A DNA stretch of 57,263 bases. Source: a bacterium. GTDB taxonomy: Bacteria > Actinomycetota > Acidimicrobiia > Spongiisociales > Spongiisociaceae. Position 1 is the first letter of the stretch. Each line of letters begins with the position of its first letter. Below, piece by piece: positions 27,454-34,788 of this stretch. Made by a program: the position numbers and the translations under genes. The notes under the pieces were generated by a model. It ran no database searches. It was given only the letters and a program-made list of their open reading frames with translations, and was not told the DNA's origin. The DNA lies in the NCBI GenBank assembly GCA_028820935.1, contig JAPPHZ010000014.1, positions 1 to 57,263 of the forward strand. The letters are read 5' to 3'.

Positions 27454-28397
27454 TACACGAGAACGCCCTCGACGCCATCGGCCGGACGCCCCTGGTCCGG
27501 ATGGCCCGACTCCATCCACCAGGCAACCTGGTAGCCAAGCTGGACTACCTGAACCCGGCGGGGTCCGTCAAGGAGCGGATCGCGGTCAACATGATCGACC
27601 ACGCCGAGCGGGACGGGCTGCTGGGTCCGGGAGGGACGATCATCGAGCCCACCTCGGGTAACACCGGGGCCGGCCTGGCCATGGTCGGGGCGGTCCGGGG
27701 TTACCGGGTGATATGCACGGTCCCCGACAAGGTCGCGACCGAGAAGATCCGCCTGCTCGAGGCCTACGGAGCGGAGGTCATCGTCACCCCCACGAACCTG
27801 CTCCCGGAGGACGAAGACTCCTACTACGGCGTCGCCCGCCGCCTCACCGAGGAGATCGACGGTGCCTTCAGCCCCGACCAGTACTCCAACCCGTCCAACC
27901 CGGAGGCCCACTACCTGACGACCGGACCGGAGGTGTGGGAACAGACCGATGGGGAGATCGATGTGTTCGTGGCGGGTGTTGGCACGGGTGGGACGATCTC
28001 GGGGACGGGACGGTACCTGCGGGAGCGCAAGCCGTCGGTGGAACTGGTGGGGGCCGATCCGGAAGGATCGATATACACCGCGCCTCGCGAGGAGGACATC
28101 CACCAGTACCGGGTGGAGGGCGTCGGGGAGGACTTCTGGCCTGAAACTCTCGACCGGGACATCGTCGACCGCTACATCATGGTCGACGACCAGCAGTCGT
28201 TCGACATGGCCAGGCGGGTAGCCGAGTGCGAGGGACTGTTGATCGGCGGCTCCGGGGGGATGGCGGTGCATGCGGCGCTCGAGGTTGCGGCGGAGGACAC
28301 CGGCCGCCTGGTGGTGGTCCTGCTGCCCGATTCGGGCCGGGGCTACCTGTCGAAGATCTGGAGCGAGGAGTGGCTGGCTGAACACGGCCTCGTGTGA
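27450..28397 (+). CDS. Cysteine synthase / cystathionine beta-synthase family PLP enzyme
   Basis: A 315-residue fold-type II PLP enzyme. The lysine is in [16 protein letters not shown], the substrate loop is [11 protein letters not shown] and the phosphate-binding loop is [15 protein letters not shown]. The ending ([23 protein letters not shown]) is closer to cystathionine beta-synthases than to CysK. The C-terminal CBS-domain pair of many actinobacterial CBS proteins is absent. It would make cysteine or cystathionine from an activated serine. The GTG at 27450 overlaps the upstream stop by 4 nt, so the two proteins are translationally coupled. Confidence 0.88.
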
Positions 28398-28430
28398 GCG
28401 GGCCAGCACTCGCCGACCACCGACGAAAGA

Positions 28431-28461
28431 AGTCCGGGACCCCATAATGGGGCCCCGGACT
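28431..28461 (-). terminator. Rho-independent terminator, minus strand (possibly two-way)
   Basis: Two 13-nt arms, 28431-28443 and 28449-28461, pair at 12 of 13 positions around the 5-nt loop ATAAT. Read on the minus strand the stem is followed by TCTTTCGTC, a modest U-rich tail, so it ends a minus-strand transcript best. It also lies 34 nt past the cysteine/cystathionine synthase stop on the plus strand and could stop that transcript, though no T run follows on that side. Confidence 0.8.
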
Positions 28462-28479
28462 ACGTTCAATCCAGAATGC

Positions 28480-28611
28480 TTACCCGTACTTCATCGTGAG
28501 ATCCTTAACCCCACCTGATGCCGCATGAGGACCGGCATGCGGACGGGAAAGCTCGGTGGTCCGAGTTGGAGTCGCCACCTGACCGGCGGTCACGCCCTTG
28601 AGGGCGGCCAC
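28480..28611 (-). CDS. Candidate 43-residue small protein under attenuator-like leader
   Basis: Reading from GTG 28611 to TAA 28480 gives 43 residues beginning MAALKGVTAG and ending GGVKDLTMKYG. No known family is recognised and there is no signal peptide or Cys. It is included because of its setting: a 14-residue leader ORF with a very strong ribosome-binding site lies 19 nt upstream, its start codon lies in a hairpin arm, and a terminator follows. In-frame GTG codons at 28593 and 28581 are alternative starts. Equally, the whole segment may be a structured non-coding RNA, since several perfect short hairpins fill it. Confidence 0.35.
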   Translation of the reverse strand: MAALKGVTAGQVATPTRTTELSRPHAGPHAASGGVKDLTMKYG

Positions 28612-28645
28612 CGGTAGCGACCCGTGGCCGCTAGCGCTCGGCCAC
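28604..28645 (-). promoter_or_regulatory. Mutually exclusive hairpins (attenuator-like)
   Basis: On the minus strand three arms occur in order: GTGGCCG (28645-28639, inside the leader ORF), CGGCCAC (28630-28624) and GTGGCCGC (28611-28604). Arm 2 can pair perfectly with arm 1 (7 bp, with the leader stop codon in the loop). It can also pair with arm 3 (8 bp counting the preceding G), but not with both. Arm 3 contains the GTG start of the 43-residue frame. This is the arrangement expected of a translational attenuator; regulation itself is inferred. Confidence 0.5.
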
Positions 28646-28675
28646 CTCCAGGGTCCTACAAGAACTGTCTAACAA
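28631..28675 (-). CDS. Candidate 14-residue leader peptide
   Basis: A TTG start at 28675 is placed nine bases after AGGAGG in AGAAAGGAGGTGATCC, a 16-nt match to the full anti-Shine-Dalgarno tail of 16S rRNA and the strongest ribosome-binding site in the window. It encodes MLDSSCRTLEVAER, with one Cys codon, and stops at TAG 28633-28631. An overlapping frame starting at GTG 28685 would give nine residues. A TATATT hexamer at 28712-28707 is a possible -10 element. Confidence 0.4.
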   Translation of the reverse strand: MLDSSCRTLEVAER

Positions 28676-28883
28676 GTCGGATCACCTCCTTTCTCTGGTA
28701 GGCGCCAATATAGCGGCCCGTTGTGCATGAGAGGTGCATGGCGGGCCGGCGGGACCTTCCCGAGGACCCAGCCCGCAGGCGACGACCGGCCACCCTCAGG
28801 CTCACAACGTCACACACGGTGCCGTGAACCTGAGGCTCAGAACGTCACATATGACGCCCTCTGCCTCAAGAACCGCCTAGCGC

Positions 28884-29132
28884 CGCAAGTCGCGAAAATC
28901 CGTGCCCCGCACCGGGCCCTCCCCCACCACCACCTGTCCTGTTGGAGCGTGGTCGGCCATGCCCGGCTGGATGCCGGGAATCGGCTGTTCGCTCCATCGA
29001 GCTGTCATGTCCCCTCGGGCCGGCCGCTCCGATCGGTCTCTGTCCATCGGCCGGTATTGGTGCTTAGCGGTAGACAATATATATCAGGGGTGTGACGAGT
29101 TCGGCCCTCTTCCCCGAGAACGCGAAAATATC
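28884..29132 (+). repeat. Dispersed intergenic repeat, copy B (full-length)
   Basis: This occupies the right half of the 808-nt gap 28398-29205. Ordered blocks are GTCGCGAAAATCCG, CCGCACCGGGCCC, CCCCCACCACCACCTGTCC, GGAGCGTGGTCGGCCATGCC, CTTAGCGGTAGACAA with an AT-rich core (TATATATCAGGGGTGTGAC), and a closing GAGAACGCGAAAATA. It shares this order with copy A at 19398. Just upstream, 28798-28817 and 28833-28852 form a separate direct repeat (AGGCTCAxAACGTCACA). No gene is supported in this part of the gap. Confidence 0.8.
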
Positions 29133-29205
29133 CGGAAGGACTTGGAGGGCACCATGATGCTCCGACGACCCGTCAACTTGGCATTGCCCGGATGGGAGAC
29201 GGCAG

Positions 29206-29814
29206 TCAGAGGGCGTCCGCCAGGGCGCCCCACAGGTCGGCCAAGGCGGACCCCAACCCTCCCAGCGCCCAGCGCAGGACGAGCGCCACCACGGCGACCC
29301 CGGCGGCGGCGAAGATCATCCGGAGCCGGTAGGTGATCGTCTCCTCGCTGTCCTCCAGGTAGGAGGGATTGGCCACCGGCGCCCGCGCCAAGGCACGCCG
29401 GCGCCCTAGGGATTGCCTGGCGGCCGAGATCAGCTTCGACTGGGGGGACTCGGGGAAATCGAGAGGTTCCCGATCCGGATGTGTCAGGAGGTTCGGCTCC
29501 TCCTGCAACTCCACGATCTCGATGTCGTACAGGGTGTCCTCATCCAGCCCGGCCTCCGGCTCGGGCGGCGGCAACAGCTTCCTGTGCTCGTGGACCCGCC
29601 GCAGGGCTTCCTCCAGGAGGGGCATCGGCAGCTTCAGCGTCGTGGACAGATCAACCAACTCATCGCTGTCGGGAATAGCCGAGCCCTGCTCCCAGCCGAC
29701 CACCACCTCGATCGGCCGGCCGGTCCGGGCGGCGATGTCCACCACGGAGACATCCATCTCCTCGCGGCGCTTCGCGAACAGGCGTGCGAACGCCAGCCCT
29801 CCGTCCGGAGACAT
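29206..29814 (-). CDS. XRE-type HTH protein with C-terminal membrane anchor
   Basis: A 202-residue protein. Residues about 8-70 form a helix-turn-helix domain (FAKRREEMDVSVVDIAARTG, VVVGWEQGSAIPDSDEL). A charged linker follows, with a hydrophobic segment near 166-190. HTH plus a single C-terminal membrane span recalls RodZ-like topology, but the RodZ periplasmic domain is missing. It may be a membrane-tethered regulator or partner protein. The ATG overlaps the stop of the upstream 134-residue gene by 1 nt (TGATG), so the pair is coupled. Confidence 0.75.
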   Translation of the reverse strand: MSPDGGLAFARLFAKRREEMDVSVVDIAARTGRPIEVVVGWEQGSAIPDSDELVDLSTTLKLPMPLLEEALRRVHEHRKLLPPPEPEAGLDEDTLYDIEIVELQEEPNLLTHPDREPLDFPESPQSKLISAARQSLGRRRALARAPVANPSYLEDSEETITYRLRMIFAAAGVAVVALVLRWALGGLGSALADLWGALADAL

Positions 29815-30218
29815 CAGTGGGTCAGGATCTCGGGGAGGCTATCGGGCTCGGGTCCGGCGGTCACCCGTAGCAGACCGAGGTCCTTGACGTTCCAGCACAG
29901 GGTCATGCCACCGGGGACCCGGAGCCGCAGGATCGGCTCCTCGTCGGCGCTGCCGGTGTGAACCTCGCCGAGTGCCATCGCGTCGGTCAGGGGGATAGAA
30001 GCGGAATAGGCGCCGTCGCCACTGAGAGCCGTGACGTGGGTGGCGGCTGTCCCCGGCCGGGCCGCCTCGATCAACGGGCGTACGGCCACCACCACGCCCG
30101 CGGCGCCCTCTTCCGGAGTTCCAATATCGTGGAGGGTCTCCAGGTCGTAGCCGCGGGGACGATCGACCAAGCCGGTCACCCGCAGAACAGGTCGCCCCGG
30201 AGATCTTCGATCAGCCAT
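29814..30218 (-). CDS. Small protein resembling the molybdopterin-binding (sulfite oxidase/YedY) fold, no cofactor ligand
   Basis: A 134-residue protein. The run LRVTGLVDRPRGYDLETL, GVVVAVRPLIEAARPG, THVTALSGDGAYSASIPL and the later GGMTLCWNVKDLG resemble the core of oxidoreductase molybdopterin-binding domains. It is shorter, and the Cys ligand and pterin-binding basic residues of the active enzymes are not evident. It could be a non-catalytic relative. It is the first gene of a two-gene unit with the HTH protein. The resemblance is by eye and uncertain. Confidence 0.55.
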   Translation of the reverse strand: MADRRSPGRPVLRVTGLVDRPRGYDLETLHDIGTPEEGAAGVVVAVRPLIEAARPGTAATHVTALSGDGAYSASIPLTDAMALGEVHTGSADEEPILRLRVPGGMTLCWNVKDLGLLRVTAGPEPDSLPEILTH

Positions 30219-30462
30219 GTTCCAACGGTAGCGCTACGAGGGTGCCTAACCGCGCCTTGAAACGATGGCGAGAGGCACCCGTCCAACGGCTTGGACCGTG
30301 ATCGTCCGAAGTCCCGGATGCCCGATCGGGTCAATCCGGGCCCTCACTCCGGCCACCTCGATCGACTCGCCTCCGCCTGGCGGTTCCCCCATAGCGTCGC
30401 AGCAACCCCTACAGTGATCAGAGGCGCCCAGCAGCACCGCCTGAACAGCCGGAAGGTAACGG

Positions 30463-31056
30463 ATGACGGAAGGGACAGCGGCAGGCGACCGCCGACGCCC
30501 CGACCACAGGCCGGGAAAGGTCGGGGTGTTCGGAACGGTCACCGCAGTTGTGGCCGGCTCCTTACTTGTCGCCGCATGTGGCACCGACCCGCCCCCAGGC
30601 CCCGACCGTGCCGCCGCCGAGTCTGCGATCCACGCGGCCGCGGTACGCCAACTCGTGGAGTTCGACAACACATTCGGTCCTGATCATCGATTCACCGAAG
30701 TGCTGATAGTGGACCACGTAGAAACCCACGCAGGCGACCCGAGCCGGCAAGGCGAGCCAGGAGAGTCGTTCACCGACGGCCAGCGTTCCGCTATCCGCGC
30801 CGCCGTCGAACACCTCGCACCGGTCAGGTTCATCAGCAACCGGAACGACTACATACGACAAGATGTTCTACAGCCCACCATTCCCGGGAGCGCCATAATC
30901 ACCGTCGAGCCGGTCGGGTTCGACGACAAAGGAGCAACCGTCGGGGTGGAGCTCTGGTGCGGCGGGACCTGCGGTCTGTGGCTCACCTACCGTGTCGCTG
31001 AAGAACCCGACGGTTGGGCCATCACCGGCACCGAAGGGCCCTGGGCCATCTCCTAG
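30463..31056 (+). CDS. Putative lipoprotein, unknown function
   Basis: A 197-residue protein with a basic N-region, a hydrophobic stretch and the lipobox LVAAC (Cys39), so it should be anchored to the outer face of the cytoplasmic membrane. The mature part shows FTEVLIVDHVETHAGD, VRFISNRNDYI, SAIITVEPVGF and a CGGTCGLWLTYRV segment with a close Cys pair. The overall look, with a conserved end GWAITGTEGPWAIS, is of a small extracellular domain, but the family was not recognised. Confidence 0.7.
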   Translation: MTEGTAAGDRRRPDHRPGKVGVFGTVTAVVAGSLLVAACGTDPPPGPDRAAAESAIHAAAVRQLVEFDNTFGPDHRFTEVLIVDHVETHAGDPSRQGEPGESFTDGQRSAIRAAVEHLAPVRFISNRNDYIRQDVLQPTIPGSAIITVEPVGFDDKGATVGVELWCGGTCGLWLTYRVAEEPDGWAITGTEGPWAIS

Positions 31057-31183
31057 ACCAGCCCGCCGATTGCCCCCTAACCAACCCGTGTTTCCCCGGT
31101 AATCCGTCTCGACAGGGTAATTCCGACCAGCCGCCGGACTCTTGGTCCTGACTGGTGAGCACGCCGACGCCTTAGACAACCGA

Positions 31184-31278
31184 TGGCGGAGGCGGACGGG
31201 AATCGAACCCGCCGGGGCACTCTCGCACCCCCACTGGTTTTGAAGACCAGGGAGCCCACCAGGCGCTCGTTCGCCTCC
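31184..31278 (-). tRNA. selC: tRNA-Sec (anticodon UCA)
   Basis: A 95-nt tRNA gene with an encoded 3' CCA. On the minus strand it starts GGAGGCGA and has the anticodon arm CTGGTCTTCAAAACCAG with anticodon TCA in loop CTTCAAA. A long variable arm (about TGGGGGTGCGAGAGTGCCCC) and a T arm GCGGGTTCGATTCCCGT follow. The anticodon and long acceptor and variable arms identify selenocysteine tRNA, which is charged with Ser and converted to Sec. The eighth acceptor pair looks like A-C. A Sec-containing gene lies at 38745; selA, selB and selD are not in the window. Confidence 0.95.
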
Positions 31279-31388
31279 ACCGCGGAGCATACCCGGCGCC
31301 GATGTCGTCGGACCGGTGTGTTCAGGTCTTCCGTGGACGCGGCTACGCTCATGCGACCGGAACACCGGAACACCGGAAACACGAGGGT

Positions 31389-31697
31389 ATGGCTGCTGGC
31401 AGAAACGACAAACACGATTCGAACGGTTACCGGATCATGCCGGGATGGCGGGTCGGTCACCTGATGGAGCAGTCGACCACCCGGTCCGGGTTGCTGGTGC
31501 CACCGGGGACCGAGTCCACCAGCGACGCTCTGGCACTGGTGGACATCCACACCGGCCGCCGGTTCTGGGCGGTGCCGACGGGGGCCTGGCGCTTCCTGTG
31601 GCCCGAGAACAACCGGCTGGCGGTGGCCGTGAGAAACTCCCAGATCATCGCCGAGGAGCAGGACGACCCGCCGACCGGCAAGGACTCCTATCTGTGA
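31389..31697 (+). CDS. Small hypothetical protein
   Basis: A 102-residue soluble protein, not recognised. The core (MPGWRVGHLMEQSTTRSGLL, DIHTGRRFWAVPTGAWRFLWPE) is Trp/Arg-rich and looks like a small beta-rich domain. It starts 111 nt upstream of the divergent selC 5' end and ends 35 nt before hflX on the same strand. No ribosome-binding site is strong; the ATG at 31389 is preceded by GAGGGT. An upstream in-frame extension through low-complexity sequence is unlikely. Confidence 0.55.
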   Translation: MAAGRNDKHDSNGYRIMPGWRVGHLMEQSTTRSGLLVPPGTESTSDALALVDIHTGRRFWAVPTGAWRFLWPENNRLAVAVRNSQIIAEEQDDPPTGKDSYL

Positions 31698-31731
31698 CCT
31701 TTCCCGCCTGCCATCTTCGGGTTAGCAGGGC

Positions 31732-33039
31732 ATGATCGCCGAAGGTCGCCGGGGACGGCGCCTCACCGCCACCGTCACCGACCTCGACGTAGCCCGGCAG
31801 AAGGCATACCTCATCAGCGTCGACTTCGACGGGGCCGGCATCGGCGACGCCGATCGGTCGCTCGAGGAACTGGTCCTCCTGACGGATACGGCCGGATCGA
31901 CCCCGGTGGCGACCGCGCCGGTCCGGCGCCGCTCCCCGCACGCGGCCACCCTGATCGGTCCGGGCCAGGCCGCGGACCTGGCACGAGACGCCCAGGCTCT
32001 GGACGTGGACGTCGTGGTGTTCGACAACGACCTGACGCCGGGCCAGCAGCGCAACCTCCAGCAGGTCTTCGAGTGTGACGTGGTCGACCGGGTGGCCGTG
32101 ATCCTGGACATCTTCGCCCAGCACGCGACCAGCCGGGAGGGCATGCTCCAGGTGGAATCGGCTCTCCTCCGCTACCACCTGCCCCGGCTGCGCGGCAAGG
32201 GGACCGAACTGAGCCGGCTCGGTGGAGGCATCGGCACTAGGGGACCCGGTGAGACCAAGCTGGAAACCGACCGGCGGCGGATTAGGCAGCGCATCACCTA
32301 TGTGGAAAAGCGCCTGAAGGAGGTCCAAACCGTCCGGGAGGCCCAGCGCAAGACACGCACCGGTTCGGCCATCCCCCTGGTCTCGCTGGTCGGATACACC
32401 AACGCAGGCAAGTCCACGCTGCTGAATTCCCTCACGGGCGCCGGCGTGCTCACCCAGGACCGCCTGTTCTCCACCCTCGACTCCACCACCCGCCGACTCG
32501 AGCTTCCCAACGGGCGCCAGGTCTTGCTATCCGACACGGTGGGGTTCGTCCGCAGGCTGCCCCATCAGCTGGTCGAGGCCTTCCGTTCCACCCTCCAGGA
32601 GACGGTCCAGGCCGACCTGCTGCTCCATGTGGTGGACGTCTCCGAACCCGGTGCATCCGACCAGGTCTCTGCGGTAAGGGAGGTGCTCGACTCGATCGGC
32701 GCCGGCCACATTCCCGAGCTCCTGGTGCTCAACAAGGCCGACTCCGCGGACCGGGCGAGTATCTCTCGCCTCGAGCAGCTGTATCCGGACGCGGTGCTCG
32801 TCTCGGCTGCGGAGGCCACCGGCCTCGAGGAACTGGAGGATCGGATCGCCGGCGTGCTGGCTCGAGGCTTCATGAAGATCGACCTGGTGATTCCCTACAC
32901 CGAGGGATCCGTCCTTGGGGAGCTTCGCCGCGAGGCCGAAGTCCTGACCGAGGACCATAGGGCGGAGGGCACCCTGATCAGCGTCCGGCTGCCTCCCGAG
33001 CGGGCCGGACGCTACCGGCGCTTCGCGGCGGTCGGCTGA
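31732..33039 (+). CDS. hflX: GTPase HflX
   Basis: A 435-residue P-loop GTPase. The N-terminal half is the HflX domain (ATLIGPGQAADLARDAQ, VVVFDNDLTPGQQRNLQ, RVAVILDIFAQHATSREG, GGIGTRGPGETKLETDRR). The G domain follows with G1 GYTNAGKST, switch region STLDSTTRRL, G3 DTVGFVRRLPHQLVEAF and G4 NKAD. HflX binds 50S subunits and splits stalled or heat-stressed ribosomes. Its ATG start follows closely after the small hypothetical gene. Confidence 0.97.
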   Translation: MIAEGRRGRRLTATVTDLDVARQKAYLISVDFDGAGIGDADRSLEELVLLTDTAGSTPVATAPVRRRSPHAATLIGPGQAADLARDAQALDVDVVVFDNDLTPGQQRNLQQVFECDVVDRVAVILDIFAQHATSREGMLQVESALLRYHLPRLRGKGTELSRLGGGIGTRGPGETKLETDRRRIRQRITYVEKRLKEVQTVREAQRKTRTGSAIPLVSLVGYTNAGKSTLLNSLTGAGVLTQDRLFSTLDSTTRRLELPNGRQVLLSDTVGFVRRLPHQLVEAFRSTLQETVQADLLLHVVDVSEPGASDQVSAVREVLDSIGAGHIPELLVLNKADSADRASISRLEQLYPDAVLVSAAEATGLEELEDRIAGVLARGFMKIDLVIPYTEGSVLGELRREAEVLTEDHRAEGTLISVRLPPERAGRYRRFAAVG

Positions 33040-33059
33040 GCGACCCGGGACCCGGCGGG

Positions 33060-33262
33060 CCACAGGGCGCACCTACCATGCCGACGTCGTTCCGCAGCGC
33101 GGCGGGCACCGCCTCGGCCCTGGGAACGCAGGCGGGGGCCGAACTTCGTGACACGCTTCGAGATACCCCCGCCGATCACCACCGGATCGGGCGAGAGCAG
33201 CCGGTCCGGGCGGGCCAGGAACTCGTTGAGCCGCTCCGTCCGCTCACCGCGCGAAGGCTGTA
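33060..33262 (-). pseudogene. C-terminal remnant of a ROK-family polyphosphate glucokinase
   Basis: Within the gap between hflX and gnd the minus strand encodes ERLNEFLARPDR, then PDPVVIGGGISKRVTKFGPR. This matches the end of polyphosphate/ATP glucokinases (IIGGGISK...KF motif). The expected ending VPAALRNDVGMVGA appears in another frame about 15 residues later, so at least one frameshift separates the two parts. The N-terminal catalytic region is missing: the fragment stops just before the start of gnd. It is a decayed gene relic, fitting the hexose-phosphate genes nearby. Confidence 0.7.
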
Positions 33263-33290
33263 GATTCGGGCCTGCTACCCGAGGGGACAC

Positions 33291-34715
33291 GTGAGAACCG
33301 CTGACATCGGATTGATCGGGCTGGCCGTCATGGGCCAGAACCTGGTGTTGAACATGGCTGACCGCGGGTACACCGTGGCCGTCTACAACCGGACCACCAG
33401 TCGAACGACCGAATTCCTCAACGGCCCGGCCGCCGGCGCCGCCGTGATCGGAACCGAGACCATGGAGGAGTTCGTGGCATGCCTCACGAGGCCCCGCCGG
33501 GTAATGGTGATGGTCAAGGCCGGACGGGCGGTGGACGCCGTCCTCGAGGGACTGGTCCCGCTGCTCGATGAGGGGGACATCGTCATCGACGGCGGCAACT
33601 CCCACTTCGAGGACTCGGCGCGGCGGGTGGAGGAGCTCCGGGATCGGGGTCTGTCCTTCGTGGGTGCCGGCGTGTCGGGGGGTGAGGACGGCGCCCGCAA
33701 TGGCCCTTCCATCATGCCGGGCGGCGACCAGGCGGCATGGCCTAAGGTGAAGGACGTGCTCCAGTCCATCGCCGCCAAGGTGGCGGACGGAACGCCGTGC
33801 TGCGACTGGGTGGGCCCGGACGGCTCGGGCCACTACACCAAGATGGTCCACAACGGCATCGAGTACGGCGACATGCAGGTGATCGCCGAGGCGTACCACC
33901 TCATGAGGGTGGTGCTGGGCATGACCTGCGAGCAGATGGCCGCGGTGTTCCGGACCTGGGGGCGGGGTCTGCTCGATTCCTACCTGGTCAACATCACCGC
34001 CGACATCCTGGGCCACGTAGACGCGAGCGGTGAGCCGACCCTCGAGCGGATCCTGGACGCCGCCGGCCAGAAGGGGACGGGTAAGTGGGCGGTCATCTCC
34101 TCGCTCGACCTCGGTTACCCCTTGACCCTGGTGGCGGAGGCTGTCTACGCCCGGGTGGTGTCCTCCCTGCGGGACCAGCGGTTCGAGGCGGCGGAGTTGG
34201 TGGGCTCCGGCGTGAGGCAGGCCGACCGCCTGGGCGCGGACTTCGTCAGCGACATTCACGACGCCCTGTACGCCTCGAAGATCGTTTCCTACGCCCAGGG
34301 CTTCATGCTGCTCGGCGCGGCCGCCTCCGAGTACGGCTGGAATCTCGACTACGGACGGATCGCCCAGCTCTGGCGCGAGGGATGCATCATCAAGGCGGCC
34401 TTCCTGGACGACATAACCGCCGCCTTCCGGAGGAGACCCGACCTGCCCAACCTCATCCTTGACCGCTTCTTCGCCGAGGCACTCGGCCAGGCGGAGTCGG
34501 GGTGGCGGCGGGTGGTGGCGACCGCCGTCCAGGTCGGCCTACCCGTCCCGGCGTACGCCTCGGCCCTGGCGTTCTACGACTCCTACCGGTCGAAGCGGCT
34601 TCCGGCCAACCTCATCCAGGCCCAGCGGGACTACTTCGGCGCCCATACCTACGAACGGGTCGACCGCCCACGCGGAGAGTTCTTCCACACCGACTGGAGC
34701 CGCCCGGGCGGGTAG
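33291..34715 (+). CDS. gnd: 6-phosphogluconate dehydrogenase, decarboxylating
   Basis: A 474-residue enzyme of full length. The NADP Rossmann motif is GLAVMGQNLVLNMADRG, followed by VYNRTTSRT. The substrate site has the signature IMPGGDQAAWPKVKDVL, GSGHYTKMVHNGIEYGDMQ with the catalytic Lys, and GTGKWAVISSLDLGYPLTL. The C-terminal tail has the AQRDYFGAHTYER motif. It oxidises 6-phosphogluconate to ribulose 5-phosphate in the pentose phosphate pathway. GTG start preceded by GAGGGGA. It precedes the convergent manA gene by 73 nt. Confidence 0.97.
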   Translation: MRTADIGLIGLAVMGQNLVLNMADRGYTVAVYNRTTSRTTEFLNGPAAGAAVIGTETMEEFVACLTRPRRVMVMVKAGRAVDAVLEGLVPLLDEGDIVIDGGNSHFEDSARRVEELRDRGLSFVGAGVSGGEDGARNGPSIMPGGDQAAWPKVKDVLQSIAAKVADGTPCCDWVGPDGSGHYTKMVHNGIEYGDMQVIAEAYHLMRVVLGMTCEQMAAVFRTWGRGLLDSYLVNITADILGHVDASGEPTLERILDAAGQKGTGKWAVISSLDLGYPLTLVAEAVYARVVSSLRDQRFEAAELVGSGVRQADRLGADFVSDIHDALYASKIVSYAQGFMLLGAAASEYGWNLDYGRIAQLWREGCIIKAAFLDDITAAFRRRPDLPNLILDRFFAEALGQAESGWRRVVATAVQVGLPVPAYASALAFYDSYRSKRLPANLIQAQRDYFGAHTYERVDRPRGEFFHTDWSRPGG

Positions 34716-34788
34716 CACGCGATGAGACATCCAGGTCCAGTGGCCGGCATCCGCCATCCGGCACCGGACATGAGAAGCGGAAGCGACG

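Noticed and set aside
28680-28696. GGATCACCTCCTTTCT on the plus strand looks like the 3' end of 16S rRNA
   Set aside because: The bases before it do not match any 16S helix and no rRNA lies upstream. Read on the minus strand it is a strong ribosome-binding site, which explains it better.
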